64,000 nt of DNA from Marinoscillum furvescens DSM 4134 (GTDB lineage Bacteria > Bacteroidota > Bacteroidia > Cytophagales > Cyclobacteriaceae). The notes beneath the pieces were generated by a model. It ran no database searches. It was not told the DNA's origin and saw only the letters and a list, made by a program, of their open reading frames with translations. Shown here piece by piece: positions 54,101-62,846 of the stretch. Within the stretch, counting starts at the first letter, position 1. Each line of letters begins with the position of its first letter. Where the stretch lies: assembly GCF_003386095.1 (NCBI RefSeq), contig NZ_QREG01000007.1, positions 1 to 64,000 of the forward strand, in the 5' to 3' direction. A program made the translations under genes and the position numbers.

Positions 54101-57100
54101 AGGGCTCTCTGTTACAGGAACATTTTTGGTCAAAGATCAGCCTGCAGCTGCTGACGATAACCCAACGGATGTTTCAGAGGACGTTACAAAATCCATGAAT
54201 GTGCTTTCCAACGATTCGGACCCAGATTCCGACAACATGGAAATTCTTAGTGCCGGTACCGATGGTGGAGATGGAGCCTCGGCAAATGGAGGAGTTGTTG
54301 CAATCAACAACAACGGCACCCCGGCAGATGTGACCGATGATTTTATCGAGTATACCAGCGCTACTAATTACAGTGGAGCGGACACGTTTAAATATGTGAT
54401 TTCTGATGGAGAGTGTGCCAATGATACCGCTACAGTCTCCTTCACAGTGGCTGCAGTCAATGATGCACCTACCGCGGCAGACACTACCCTTACCACGAAT
54501 GAAGATACAGACCGCACCTATGCTGCGGCTGATTTTAATGACAATTATACAGATGTCGAAAGCCAGGCATTTGCCGGAATCCGTATCACTACCTTGCCTT
54601 CGGATGGAGTATTGTTGTACAATGGCGACACCCTTAAAGCAGCTGATATATCGCCAAGTGGTTTTGCCATTGCATCCGCTGATATCGGAAAATTGGTTTT
54701 TTCACCAGCTCCTGACGCATTCGGAGACCTTTATACTACTTACAATTTTCAGGTTTATGATGGCTCGGATTACAGCAGCGATTATGTAATGACTATGGAC
54801 GTAGTGGCAGTAAACGATGCACCAACAGCCAGTAATGAAACCATCACTACCGACGAAGACACAAACAAGACCTTTGCCACTACCGATTTTAGTGTCAACT
54901 ACAATGATGTAGAAGGCACGGCGATGGCCGGCATTAGAATCACAAGCCTACCAGCCGCCACAGCAGGCTACCTGGTCTACAATGGCGACACGCTGACCAG
55001 CACCGACCTGGGAGCTACAGGCTTTGCGATAGCTACAGCAGATATCAGTAAATTGGTCTTTGCACCGGCAGAAAATGCCAATGGCTCAGGCCTGGGTAAC
55101 TTTGGTTTTGAAGTAAGCGATGGCACTGCCTACAGCTCGGCATACACAATGACTTTGGATGTAACAGCCGTCAACGACGTGCCTGTAGCGGCGAACGATA
55201 CCAACGATGTAGATGAGGACAACACCCTGACAGTAAACGCTACCAACGGAGTACTTTCTAACGATAGCGATGTAGAAGGCACGGCACTTTCAGTAAGCCA
55301 GTTTGTGGTAGGCAGCACGACTTATACGGCCGGTCAGACAGCCAGCCTTACTGAAGGAGATTTGACAATCAATGCAGATGGTAGCTACGAATTTGTACCA
55401 GCATCGAACTTTAATGGTTCAGTGCCACAAGTCACCTACACGGTAACGGATGGCACCGACAGCAGCACAGGCACATTGGACCTTACGGTCAATGCCGTAA
55501 ACGATGCACCAACGGCTAGCAACGAAACCATCACTACCGACGAAGACACGAACAAAACCTTCGCATCAACAGACTTTAGTGCCAACTACAACGATGTGGA
55601 AGGCACCGCGATGGCCGGCATTAGAATCACGAGTCTTCCAGCAGCTGCTGCAGGTTACCTGATTTACAATGGCGACACGCTGACCAGCACCGACCTGGGA
55701 GCTACAGGCTTTGCAGTAGCCACGGCAGACATTAGCAAGTTGGTCTTTGTTCCTACAGAAAACGCCAATGGATCAGACAGCTTTGGCTTTGAGGTAAGCG
55801 ACGGAACGGCCTACAGTACTGGCTACACGATGACCGTAACAGTGACAGCCGTCAATGATGTGCCAGTTGCAGCGAATGACACCAACGATGTAGACGAAGA
55901 CAACACCCTGACAGTAAACGCAGCGAGCGGTGTACTTGCCAATGATAGCGATGTAGAAGTCAGCACCTTGTCAGTAAGCCAGTTTGTGGTAGGCAGCACG
56001 ACCTACACGGCCGGACAGACCGCCAGCCTCACCGAAGGAGATTTGACAATCAATGCGGATGGTAGCTACGAATTTGTACCAGCTACCAACTACAATGGCG
56101 CTGTACCACAGGCAACTTATACAGTCACTGATGGCACCGACAGCAGCACAGGGACTCTAGATGTTACGGTCAATGCCGTAAACGATGCACCAACAGCCAT
56201 TAATGAAACCATCACCACCGACGAAGACACGAACAAGACCTTCGCCTCAACAGACTTTAGTGCCAACTACAACGATGTGGAAGGTACCGCGATGGCTGGC
56301 ATCAGAATCACGAGCCTACCAGCCGCCACAGCAGGCTATCTAGTCTACAATGGCGACACGCTAACGAGCACAGATTTGGGAGCAACAGGCTTTGCGATAG
56401 CTACAGCAGACATCAGCAAATTGGTCTTTGCACCGGCAGAAAATGCCAATGGCTCAGGCCTGGGCAACTTTGGTTTTGAAGTAAGCGACGGAACGGCCTA
56501 CAGCTCGGGCTACACAATGACTTTGGATGTAACAGCCGTCAACGATGTGCCTGTTGCAGCGAATGACACCAACGATGTAGACGAAGACAACACCCTGACA
56601 GTAAACGCAGCAAGCGGAGTACTTGCCAATGATAGCGATGTAGAAGGTACGGCACTGACGGTAAGCCAGTTTGTGGTAGGCAGCACGACCTACACGGCCG
56701 GACAGACAGCCAGCCTTACCGAAGGAGATTTGACAATCAATGCGGATGGTAGCTACGAGTTTGTACCAGCAGCCAATTACAATGGTACGGTTCCTCAGGC
56801 AACTTACACAGTTACTGATGGCACCGACAGCAGCACAGGTACATTGGACCTTACGGTCAATGCCGTAAACGATGCGCCGGTAGCTGGAGCCGATAGTTAC
56901 GATGTGGCTGAAGATGGCACCTTGACAGTAGCTGCCGTTTCGGGACTACTTGCAAACGATACAGATACAGAAGGCAGCACCTTGAGCATTACCACATTCA
57001 CTGTAGGTGGTGTGACTTACAATGCAGGCGAGACTGTGACGCTAACCGAAGGTATGCTCACGATCAATGCTGATGGAAGTTTCACATTTGAGCCTTCAGA

Positions 57101-59060
57101 AAATTATAACGGCACTTTGCCATCCATAAGCTATGAAGTGTCAGACGGCACGGATACATCCACAGGCAGCTTGTCACTCAATGTGACTGCTGTAAACGAT
57201 GCTCCTGCCACGGCTAACGATACCAATACGGTAGACGAAGACGGAACACTTACAGTCGCTGCAGCTTCAGGGCTTTTGGCGAACGACTCAGATGTCGATG
57301 GGGATGCTATGACGATCACGACTTTTACCGTGGGTGGCGTGACTTACAATGCAGGAGAGACCGTGACCCTCACTGAAGGCACACTCACGATCAATGCAGA
57401 CGGCAGCTATACTTTCGAGCCGGTGGCTGACTACAATGGAAGTGTTCCACAGGTAACTTATACGGTAACGGATGGCAATATATCCGCCACTGCGTCTCTG
57501 GATTTAAGTGTAAACCCTGTAAATGACCCACCAACAGCTGAAAATACGAGCTATGAGACCAAGGGCCAGTTAACCGGTGATTTAGCTCCTTTTGCTACAG
57601 ACAAAGAAGGCGATGAGTTGACGTTTACCGTGCTCAACCGTCCCTCTAGAGGTACACTGGTGCTTAACCCTGACGGTACGTTTAGCTTCACTCCTTTTCC
57701 TGGCATGACAGGAAAGGTGATCTTCTCTTATAGAGTATGTGACAATGGCTCTCCTTCCAGATGCACTCAGGCAACGGTAACCATAGCCATAGCAGAAGAG
57801 GATTCGGATGAAGATGGCTTGTTTGATAGCGAGGAAGATCAAAATGGTGATGGAGACCCCACAAACGACGACTCTGACGGAGATGGCACACCAAACTACC
57901 TGGATACAGACTGTGACAATGATGGCATCCCAGATTTGGAAGAAGGAGGAAACGATACAGATGGAGATGGATTGCCAGACTTCCTTGATGAAGACAGTGA
58001 TGGAGATGGTATTCCTGATGCGCGAGAGGGTACTGGAGATACAGATGGAGATGGCATCCCAGATTACAAAGACACCGATAGCGATGGAGATGGCATCCCC
58101 GATAGTGTAGAGGGTACTGGAGATAGCGATGGCGATGGTATACCGAACTACCTGGACCCTGATAGTGATGGCGATGGGATCCCGGATAGTGAGGAAGGTT
58201 ACGGAGATACAGACGGTGATGGCATCCCAGATTACCTGGATGAGGATAGTGATGGGGATGGCATTCCTGATACAGATGAAAGCAGGGAGGATAGCGATGG
58301 AGATGGTATTCCTGATTTTCAGGACGAAGACAGTGACGGAGACGGTATACCAGACAGTGAAGAAGGAAGCGGAGATAGTGACGGAGATGGTATCCCTGAT
58401 TACCTGGATGAAGACAGTGATGGGGATGGTATCCCTGATTCGGACGAAGGAAGTGGAGATAGTGATGGTGACGGCATACCCGATTATCTGGACGAGGATA
58501 GTGATGGTGATGGTATTCCTGATGCCGATGAGGGGAATGGTGATAGTGATGGAGACGGAATTCCTGACTTCCTTGATGAGGACAGTGACGGTGACGGTAT
58601 CCCGGATAGTGAAGAAGGCAGTGGTGACACTGATGGCGATGGTATCCCAGATTACCTGGATCAGGATAGTGATGGAGATGGTACTGATGATAACGAAGAG
58701 AGCACCGAGGCAGATTGTGATGGTGACGGCATCCCTGACTACAGAGACGCATACAGCTGTGACGACTTACCGGTAGATGATGTGTTTACTCCAAACTTCG
58801 ATGGGTTCAATGACAACATGGTCATTGAGGGAATCGAGAACTTTCCGAATAATTCGGTTCGCATTTACAATCGCTGGGGTAACCTGGTATGGGAAGCCAC
58901 AGGATATGACAATAGAGACAATGCCTTCCAGGGGCTGGTAAACTCTGGCAATACGCTGAGCAATGGCACAGCACTTCCAGATGGCACCTACTTCTTCATC
59001 GTGGATTTCGGTGATGGAGCAAAGCCACTGCAAAAAGGATACATAACCATTAAACGATAA
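51129..59060 (+). CDS. giant surface adhesin with cadherin-like and TSP3 repeats and T9SS type B sorting domain
   Basis: A 2643-residue secreted protein. After a signal peptide (TVLFFIVCLSSQQVLA), residues 25-470 resemble the IgGFc-binding N-terminal domain; 475-550 are Ig-like (YQWYRDG); 550-1000 are DUF11-like and related beta domains. Residues 1003-2220 are tandem cadherin-like (VCBS/tandem-95) modules, three of them near-identical double modules (1229-1913). Residues 2222-2548 are Ca-binding DSDGDGIPD repeats (thrombospondin type 3). The last 95 residues are a gliding-motility-associated (type B) sorting domain (VFTPNFDGFNDNMVIEG, VRIYNRWGNLVWEA). It starts with GTG; no in-frame ATG gives a signal peptide. 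The layout resembles SprB-type adhesins exported by T9SS. PorP/SprF and OmpA genes follow. Confidence 0.92.
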   Translation: MKKTIQTVLFFIVCLSSQQVLAQLDTRHYIPPMYARVDQATGGSEDIYLVLTTPKTTAFTVQVMNGAQDTLASILLSRSSPQILSTADLGMSKGNASNYLVPTSALGVKQTTEGLILRANKAFFASVRVNEGAQAGSLTAKGTAGLGKDFRSGHIWNNENTSNINKKTHFISVMATEDNTNVSFSDFGSVDFEVVNESTGSVDFVLHEGESVVLAANPQSLGGGLFKNLNDVNGTRITADKDIAVNTGSWLAGSPTNNGAGRDIGIDQIAPVEKIGEEYILIKGDGNSNENVIVVATVDNTDLYINGGATPVATGLNAGDYHRLTATDYSTNDNMYINATQPVYVYQGLNATDNGGNTNSERQLGLNFLPPIICLGGKEVDIPSIDQLGLPFIQIIAEAGETLTVNGTDETANAKSVSGKPGYETYKIGGYTGNVTISSSRPIRAALTIFSGDKGFGGFFSGFTTEPVIETPDGYNSETCIPDNLPVTLTAEGFDSYQWYRDGIRLDGETSASISVDAPGDYTATGSISACAESEHSYPLNIKLCPGEIAIAKDTVAVTNLGNGTYDVEFELTVENFNSSQSATNLQILEKIEDGLPAGASATLKTAPTITSGTFSNGGLESGFNGKTDVIMLDTTGVGTELAAATLVKIRFTVNVDMNSATTDGYENQAQVSNMLNGDNDGVTGPFNNQDFSDFGSNPDPDGDGDGTESGENDPTFVCLINSTISYDFDKICTDGADMSPTITGLSGGEFSADYGMVVDASTGVVDASESIPGGTYNVYYSFGGKCENSFAITVENNPLNTASLAAIPATCEDDGASVTIENLEANETYDISYDINGGATQAASAVTANASGALTFTTIALSNSDNGVTLNVTLIDDNNSSCTFSSTLSGTLTVEPKPNTSSLTVSSGNICLGDDATATISGSLANGSYQFTYDLSGANTASAQTTSVTLSNGNGTGSFSIPAAQLTTRGSTTVEITKVAYTTGESCESTGLSVTGTFLVKDQPAAADDNPTDVSEDVTKSMNVLSNDSDPDSDNMEILSAGTDGGDGASANGGVVAINNNGTPADVTDDFIEYTSATNYSGADTFKYVISDGECANDTATVSFTVAAVNDAPTAADTTLTTNEDTDRTYAAADFNDNYTDVESQAFAGIRITTLPSDGVLLYNGDTLKAADISPSGFAIASADIGKLVFSPAPDAFGDLYTTYNFQVYDGSDYSSDYVMTMDVVAVNDAPTASNETITTDEDTNKTFATTDFSVNYNDVEGTAMAGIRITSLPAATAGYLVYNGDTLTSTDLGATGFAIATADISKLVFAPAENANGSGLGNFGFEVSDGTAYSSAYTMTLDVTAVNDVPVAANDTNDVDEDNTLTVNATNGVLSNDSDVEGTALSVSQFVVGSTTYTAGQTASLTEGDLTINADGSYEFVPASNFNGSVPQVTYTVTDGTDSSTGTLDLTVNAVNDAPTASNETITTDEDTNKTFASTDFSANYNDVEGTAMAGIRITSLPAAAAGYLIYNGDTLTSTDLGATGFAVATADISKLVFVPTENANGSDSFGFEVSDGTAYSTGYTMTVTVTAVNDVPVAANDTNDVDEDNTLTVNAASGVLANDSDVEVSTLSVSQFVVGSTTYTAGQTASLTEGDLTINADGSYEFVPATNYNGAVPQATYTVTDGTDSSTGTLDVTVNAVNDAPTAINETITTDEDTNKTFASTDFSANYNDVEGTAMAGIRITSLPAATAGYLVYNGDTLTSTDLGATGFAIATADISKLVFAPAENANGSGLGNFGFEVSDGTAYSSGYTMTLDVTAVNDVPVAANDTNDVDEDNTLTVNAASGVLANDSDVEGTALTVSQFVVGSTTYTAGQTASLTEGDLTINADGSYEFVPAANYNGTVPQATYTVTDGTDSSTGTLDLTVNAVNDAPVAGADSYDVAEDGTLTVAAVSGLLANDTDTEGSTLSITTFTVGGVTYNAGETVTLTEGMLTINADGSFTFEPSENYNGTLPSISYEVSDGTDTSTGSLSLNVTAVNDAPATANDTNTVDEDGTLTVAAASGLLANDSDVDGDAMTITTFTVGGVTYNAGETVTLTEGTLTINADGSYTFEPVADYNGSVPQVTYTVTDGNISATASLDLSVNPVNDPPTAENTSYETKGQLTGDLAPFATDKEGDELTFTVLNRPSRGTLVLNPDGTFSFTPFPGMTGKVIFSYRVCDNGSPSRCTQATVTIAIAEEDSDEDGLFDSEEDQNGDGDPTNDDSDGDGTPNYLDTDCDNDGIPDLEEGGNDTDGDGLPDFLDEDSDGDGIPDAREGTGDTDGDGIPDYKDTDSDGDGIPDSVEGTGDSDGDGIPNYLDPDSDGDGIPDSEEGYGDTDGDGIPDYLDEDSDGDGIPDTDESREDSDGDGIPDFQDEDSDGDGIPDSEEGSGDSDGDGIPDYLDEDSDGDGIPDSDEGSGDSDGDGIPDYLDEDSDGDGIPDADEGNGDSDGDGIPDFLDEDSDGDGIPDSEEGSGDTDGDGIPDYLDQDSDGDGTDDNEESTEADCDGDGIPDYRDAYSCDDLPVDDVFTPNFDGFNDNMVIEGIENFPNNSVRIYNRWGNLVWEATGYDNRDNAFQGLVNSGNTLSNGTALPDGTYFFIVDFGDGAKPLQKGYITIKR
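54813..56867 (+). repeat. three tandem near-identical repeats (687, 681, 687 bp) in adhesin
   Basis: Units begin at 54813, 55500 and 56181, each at the codon of NDAPTA(S/I)NETI. Each encodes two cadherin-like modules (229, 227 and 229 residues); the middle unit has two residues in place of GLGN. DNA identity is high over long stretches, including silent sites, which suggests recent duplication or gene conversion. Confidence 0.9.
57793..58750 (+). repeat. 84-bp TSP3 calcium-binding repeats
   Basis: About nine to ten 84-bp units encode DSDGDGIPDxxEGxGDxDGDGIPDYLDE. The acidic positions form the calcium loops of thrombospondin type 3 repeats. Codon choice varies between units more than in the 687-bp repeats, so they are older. 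Confidence 0.9.
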
Positions 59061-59066
59061 CCAGAC

Positions 59067-59975
59067 GTGAATAAGCTACTCATCTTTCCGATCTTCTTGC
59101 TGGCTTGTACCCTTGCTTATGGGCAGCAGCAGGTAATGTTTACTCAATATATGTTTAACCAAATGGCGCTCAACCCTGCCTATGCAGGCATCCATGATGG
59201 TGTGAGCGCTAGTGCGCTCATGCGCGAGCAATGGGTGGGCTTTGAAGGAGCCCCCAGTACGCAAACGCTGAGCATACATAGTCCAATCGGTTTTACTCCC
59301 ATTTCATTGGGAGGTATGATCGTACGTGACAAAATAGGCTCTACTACACACCATGGTGTGCACATGGCCTATGCCTACCGGATCAAGTTTGCCAATAAAA
59401 CCAAAATGTCATTCGGACTTCAGGCGAGCCTCTCGCACTACCACCAAAACTTTGCAACTAGTGCGGGAAGTGACCCTTCATTGACCAATGCCAGCCAAAA
59501 CATGATTCGGCCCAATTTTGGTGCAGGTTTGCTCTGGCATTCTGATCGATTTTATCTCGGGCTGGGCGTACCCCAAATGATCAATCAGTCTTTTGATCCT
59601 GACAACCCGGATTCAGAATCTGAGCTCATCCGTCACTATTTCTTAAGTGCCGGGTATGTATTCCCGATTGCTCCGGGTGTAATGCTCAAGCCAAACTTTC
59701 TGTTGAAAGCAGTGGACGGAGCACCCATACAGGCAGATATCAATATGAACGTGCTCCTCAGAAATGTGCTGTGGGTAGGAGTGTCCTACCGTTCGCTAGA
59801 TAGCTTTGATGCCATCGTGCAGTTTCAGATAGGTCCTAAACTACAGGTGGGTTATGGTTTTGATTTTTGGACCACCACAGAGCTCAGTCAGGTAAATTCC
59901 GGCTCACATGAGATCATGATCAACTACATCATAGAGCTGCCACGAGCCAAAATACTTACTCCACGATACTTCTAA
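59067..59975 (+). CDS. PorP/SprF family type IX secretion membrane protein
   Basis: A 302-residue outer-membrane protein with signal peptide (LLIFPIFLLACTLAYG) and the family start QVMFTQYMFNQMALNPAYAG. SprF, of the same family, is needed for secretion of the adhesin SprB in Flavobacterium johnsoniae, and its genes often follow genes for type B-domain cargo. Here the GTG start lies 6 nt behind the adhesin stop, so it is most likely the dedicated partner of that adhesin. There is no ATG at the N terminus. Confidence 0.92.
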   Translation: MNKLLIFPIFLLACTLAYGQQQVMFTQYMFNQMALNPAYAGIHDGVSASALMREQWVGFEGAPSTQTLSIHSPIGFTPISLGGMIVRDKIGSTTHHGVHMAYAYRIKFANKTKMSFGLQASLSHYHQNFATSAGSDPSLTNASQNMIRPNFGAGLLWHSDRFYLGLGVPQMINQSFDPDNPDSESELIRHYFLSAGYVFPIAPGVMLKPNFLLKAVDGAPIQADINMNVLLRNVLWVGVSYRSLDSFDAIVQFQIGPKLQVGYGFDFWTTTELSQVNSGSHEIMINYIIELPRAKILTPRYF

Positions 59976-60002
59976 TTTGTTAACAGCCAGCAACACCTTA
60001 TC

Positions 60003-62015
60003 ATGAAGAAAACACAACTCTTTTTTGCATTGGCCTTCTTATGGTGCCTGTCTAGCCAGGCTTCTGAGGGCAAGTATGAGCGTCTGATCCTTAAGGCGGA
60101 TAAGTTTTACAATGAGTTTGTCTACCCGCGAGCTATTGACCTGTATGAAAAGGCATTGGACCTGAAGGGGGACTTTGTACCCTACCCGGCACTGCAAATT
60201 GCGAATAGCTACCGCTTGATGAACAAGCCTGAGCAGTCCGAGAACTGGTATGCCAAAGTGGAAGAAAATAACGCGCTCACGAGCACGGAAGATAAAATCA
60301 ATTTTTCCCAGGTATTGCTCAAAACTGGACAGGACAAGAAAGCTAAGCAGTTGATCAGTAATGTGGAAGCTGCAACCCAAACGGATCTCGGACGGCTTAA
60401 AAGTCTGGACAACATCGAGGTTTTTTACTCAGACTCAGCTGCGTACTATTTAGAAAATCTCCCGATTAATTCTGATCAAAACGATTTTAGTCCGGTCTTC
60501 TATGATGAAGGCCTCGTATTTGTATCCAACAGAAAGACCAGACGCCTGGGGCAAAGCACCTACTACTGGGACGAAACCTACTTTTTGGACCTCTTCTATG
60601 CGCCTTTTGAGGGAGATAGCCTGGGTGCTGCCCGTCCAATGAGTACTAAACTCAATACACAGTTTCATGAAGGTCCCGCTGCTTTTTTAGAAAACGGTGA
60701 GCACGTAATCTTTACGAGAAACAATTTTCACCTGGGACAAAAAGGAGTGAGCGAAGAAGGTGTAACCATGCTGAGTATGTACTCGGCTAGAAAGAATGAA
60801 CGAGGCAAATGGGATAAACCTGCGCCAATGCCTTTTAATAGCGAAGACTACAGCGTAGGCCACCCGGCTGTTGCACCCGATGGCAAAACACTCTATTTCT
60901 CATCGGATATGGCGGGGACTCATGGGAAGGCTGATATTTTTAAAAGCACCTATGAAAATGGCGTTTGGTCTGCTCCTATCAACATGGGAGATATCATCAA
61001 TACGGCAGAAGACGAATTATTCCCTTATGTGTCTGAAGACAATGTATTGTATTTCGCCTCCATGGGGCATCCGGGCATTGGCGGATTGGACGTGTACAAA
61101 GTAGACCTGAATGATACGGAGCCTGAGGTGATCAATATGGGATACCCGATCAATACAACCAAAGATGATTTTGGGTTTATCCTCAATGGAAACATCGGGT
61201 ACGTATCCAGTGCACGTGATGGCGGGCTGGGCAGCGATGATATTTATAGAGTAAATGTGTTGGAGATGGACCTCACCGTAAAGCTGGTAGATGCTCAAAC
61301 AGGCAAGCCTGTAGAGGGAAATATAGCGGTTGAGGATCAGGCGGACGGATCACAGTATGAGTCGCAAAGTGGTGCATTGGAAGGTATAAGACTCCTGAGG
61401 GGCCGTCAGCTATCGATAGCTGCAGCCGCAGCAGGATATCAGCCAGCTTCAGAGGTGTTCAACTCGGCTACCTTGGCCAAATCTGTAGAAAGTCATGTGA
61501 TAGAGGTTGCACTGGAGCCACGACTTGCGAAAATTGATGTGCTATTGGTCACCAATCCAGGGCGTGCAAATCAGGTAATTGGGTTAGGGGAACAACTGAC
61601 TATTTATTCTGACTATACTTCGCTCAAAACCGAGATGGATAAGCAGTATGCAGATGTAGGTGAACTGTATCGCCTGGAAAGTATCTTCTACGATTTCAAT
61701 CGCAGCAAAATACGAAAAGATGCCGCTGCTCAGCTGGATGGTTTGGTAGCCCTGATGAAAAAATACCCAGCCATGAATGTGGAGCTGGGAGCGCATACGG
61801 ATAGCCGAGGTAGCAACACCTATAATAATTGCCTGGCTCAACGCAGGGCAGAAAAGGCACAGGAATACCTCATAGAAAAGGGTATTGCTGCGGCTCGTAT
61901 AGCCATCACGTATTTTGGTGAAGACAAACTAGTGACCAATTGTGGTGACGGAGTGCCGTGTGATGAGGTAAAACATCAACTGAACAGAAGGACTGAAATC
62001 AAGGTTGTAAAATAA
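60003..62015 (+). CDS. OmpA family protein with TPR-like and PD40 propeller domains
   Basis: A 670-residue exported protein: signal peptide (LFFALAFLWCLSSQA), TPR-like helices (about 25-130), PD40/TolB-like propeller (about 155-410; VAPDGKTLYFSSDMAGTHG, DELFPYVSEDNVLYFASMGH), a small beta domain (about 420-520) and a C-terminal OmpA domain (about 555-670; GAHTDSRGSNTYNNCLAQRR) that binds peptidoglycan. This is the protein type that I recall as the common third gene after adhesin and PorP/SprF; in T9SS, PorE-like proteins with this design anchor the system to the cell wall. It may do so for the adhesin complex (inference). A terminator follows. Confidence 0.9.
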   Translation: MKKTQLFFALAFLWCLSSQASEGKYERLILKADKFYNEFVYPRAIDLYEKALDLKGDFVPYPALQIANSYRLMNKPEQSENWYAKVEENNALTSTEDKINFSQVLLKTGQDKKAKQLISNVEAATQTDLGRLKSLDNIEVFYSDSAAYYLENLPINSDQNDFSPVFYDEGLVFVSNRKTRRLGQSTYYWDETYFLDLFYAPFEGDSLGAARPMSTKLNTQFHEGPAAFLENGEHVIFTRNNFHLGQKGVSEEGVTMLSMYSARKNERGKWDKPAPMPFNSEDYSVGHPAVAPDGKTLYFSSDMAGTHGKADIFKSTYENGVWSAPINMGDIINTAEDELFPYVSEDNVLYFASMGHPGIGGLDVYKVDLNDTEPEVINMGYPINTTKDDFGFILNGNIGYVSSARDGGLGSDDIYRVNVLEMDLTVKLVDAQTGKPVEGNIAVEDQADGSQYESQSGALEGIRLLRGRQLSIAAAAAGYQPASEVFNSATLAKSVESHVIEVALEPRLAKIDVLLVTNPGRANQVIGLGEQLTIYSDYTSLKTEMDKQYADVGELYRLESIFYDFNRSKIRKDAAAQLDGLVALMKKYPAMNVELGAHTDSRGSNTYNNCLAQRRAEKAQEYLIEKGIAAARIAITYFGEDKLVTNCGDGVPCDEVKHQLNRRTEIKVVK

Positions 62016-62039
62016 TAAGACATCATTTCTACTACTACC

Positions 62040-62075
62040 TAAGGGCAGCTCATCTGTGGGTTGCCCTTATTTTTT
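62040..62075 (+). terminator. intrinsic terminator after OmpA gene
   Basis: TAAGGGCA/TGCCCTTA with a 14-nt loop and six T closes the adhesin-porP-ompA transcript. Its T-run overlaps the last codons of the SDR gene on the other strand. Confidence 0.85.
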
Positions 62076-62846
62076 GCTTTGAATTTTGCGGACAGCTTTT
62101 AGCAAGAGTTTCTTAGGGACAAACTTCGTAGACTTGGCCATCAGCGCATTTCTCTTACCGTGGATGGCTACCACCTCACCTTTTAGCATGGCTTCATAGC
62201 CAAAGCTGGCTACTTCTGCTGAGGTAGGCAGGTTTTTCCCTTTGAATAGCCCAGATTCCTGCATATCGGCAGTTTTGGCAAATTCAGATTCCGTGGCACC
62301 AGGGCACAGTGCCGTTACCGATACCCCAAACTCTTTCCACTCCTCATACAACCCTTCGCTATACGCTTGTACAAAATGCTTGGTGGCATAGTATACAGAC
62401 ATGAGCGGTCCCGGCTGAAAAGCAGCCGTACTCGAGACCTGCATGATTTTGCCACTTCGCCGCTTCACCATGTCTGAGCCAAATAATTTAGTCAGCTGGC
62501 ATAGTGCCAGAATGTTGAGGTTGATCATCATCTCCTCACGCTCCCAGTTGGTTTCATGGTAAAGACCAAAATCCCCAAAACCGGCATTGTTAATAAGGTA
62601 TTCTACTTCTAAGCCTGCCTCTTGTACAGCCTCGTAGACTTCCAGCGCACTGTCCGGTATGCTAAGGTCTTTCGGGATGGCCATTACCTTTACTTCATGT
62701 GCTGCCTCCAGTTCGTCTTTTAGTTCCAGGAGCTTGGTGGTACTTCTGGCTACAATGATGAGGTCTCCTCCACGGCTAGCATGTAGCCGGGCGAGTTCCT
62801 TGCCTATGCCAGAGGAAGCACCAGTAATGAGTGCTGTTGGGGTCAT
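62067..62846 (-). CDS. SDR family NAD(P)-dependent oxidoreductase
   Basis: A 259-residue classical short-chain dehydrogenase with TALITGASSGIGKELARLHA (TGxxxGxG), LINNAGFGDF (NNAG), the catalytic Ser in MQVSSTAA and YYATK (YxxxK). It is like the DltE/YqjQ group; the substrate is unknown. Its ATG overlaps the stop of the MFS gene (ATGA), so it is translated with that transporter. Confidence 0.9.
   Translation of the reverse strand: MTPTALITGASSGIGKELARLHASRGGDLIIVARSTTKLLELKDELEAAHEVKVMAIPKDLSIPDSALEVYEAVQEAGLEVEYLINNAGFGDFGLYHETNWEREEMMINLNILALCQLTKLFGSDMVKRRSGKIMQVSSTAAFQPGPLMSVYYATKHFVQAYSEGLYEEWKEFGVSVTALCPGATESEFAKTADMQESGLFKGKNLPTSAEVASFGYEAMLKGEVVAIHGKRNALMAKSTKFVPKKLLLKAVRKIQSKK

Noticed and set aside
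57688-58752. 354-residue His/Tyr/Arg-rich frame on the minus strand across the TSP3 repeats
   Set aside because: It is the mirror frame of the GA-rich calcium-binding repeats; composition follows from the repeat and no start signal or independent conservation is visible.
58129-58776. 215-residue Met/Val-rich frame on the plus strand inside the adhesin gene
   Set aside because: It is an alternative frame of the same repeats, and the adhesin frame is clearly the coding one.
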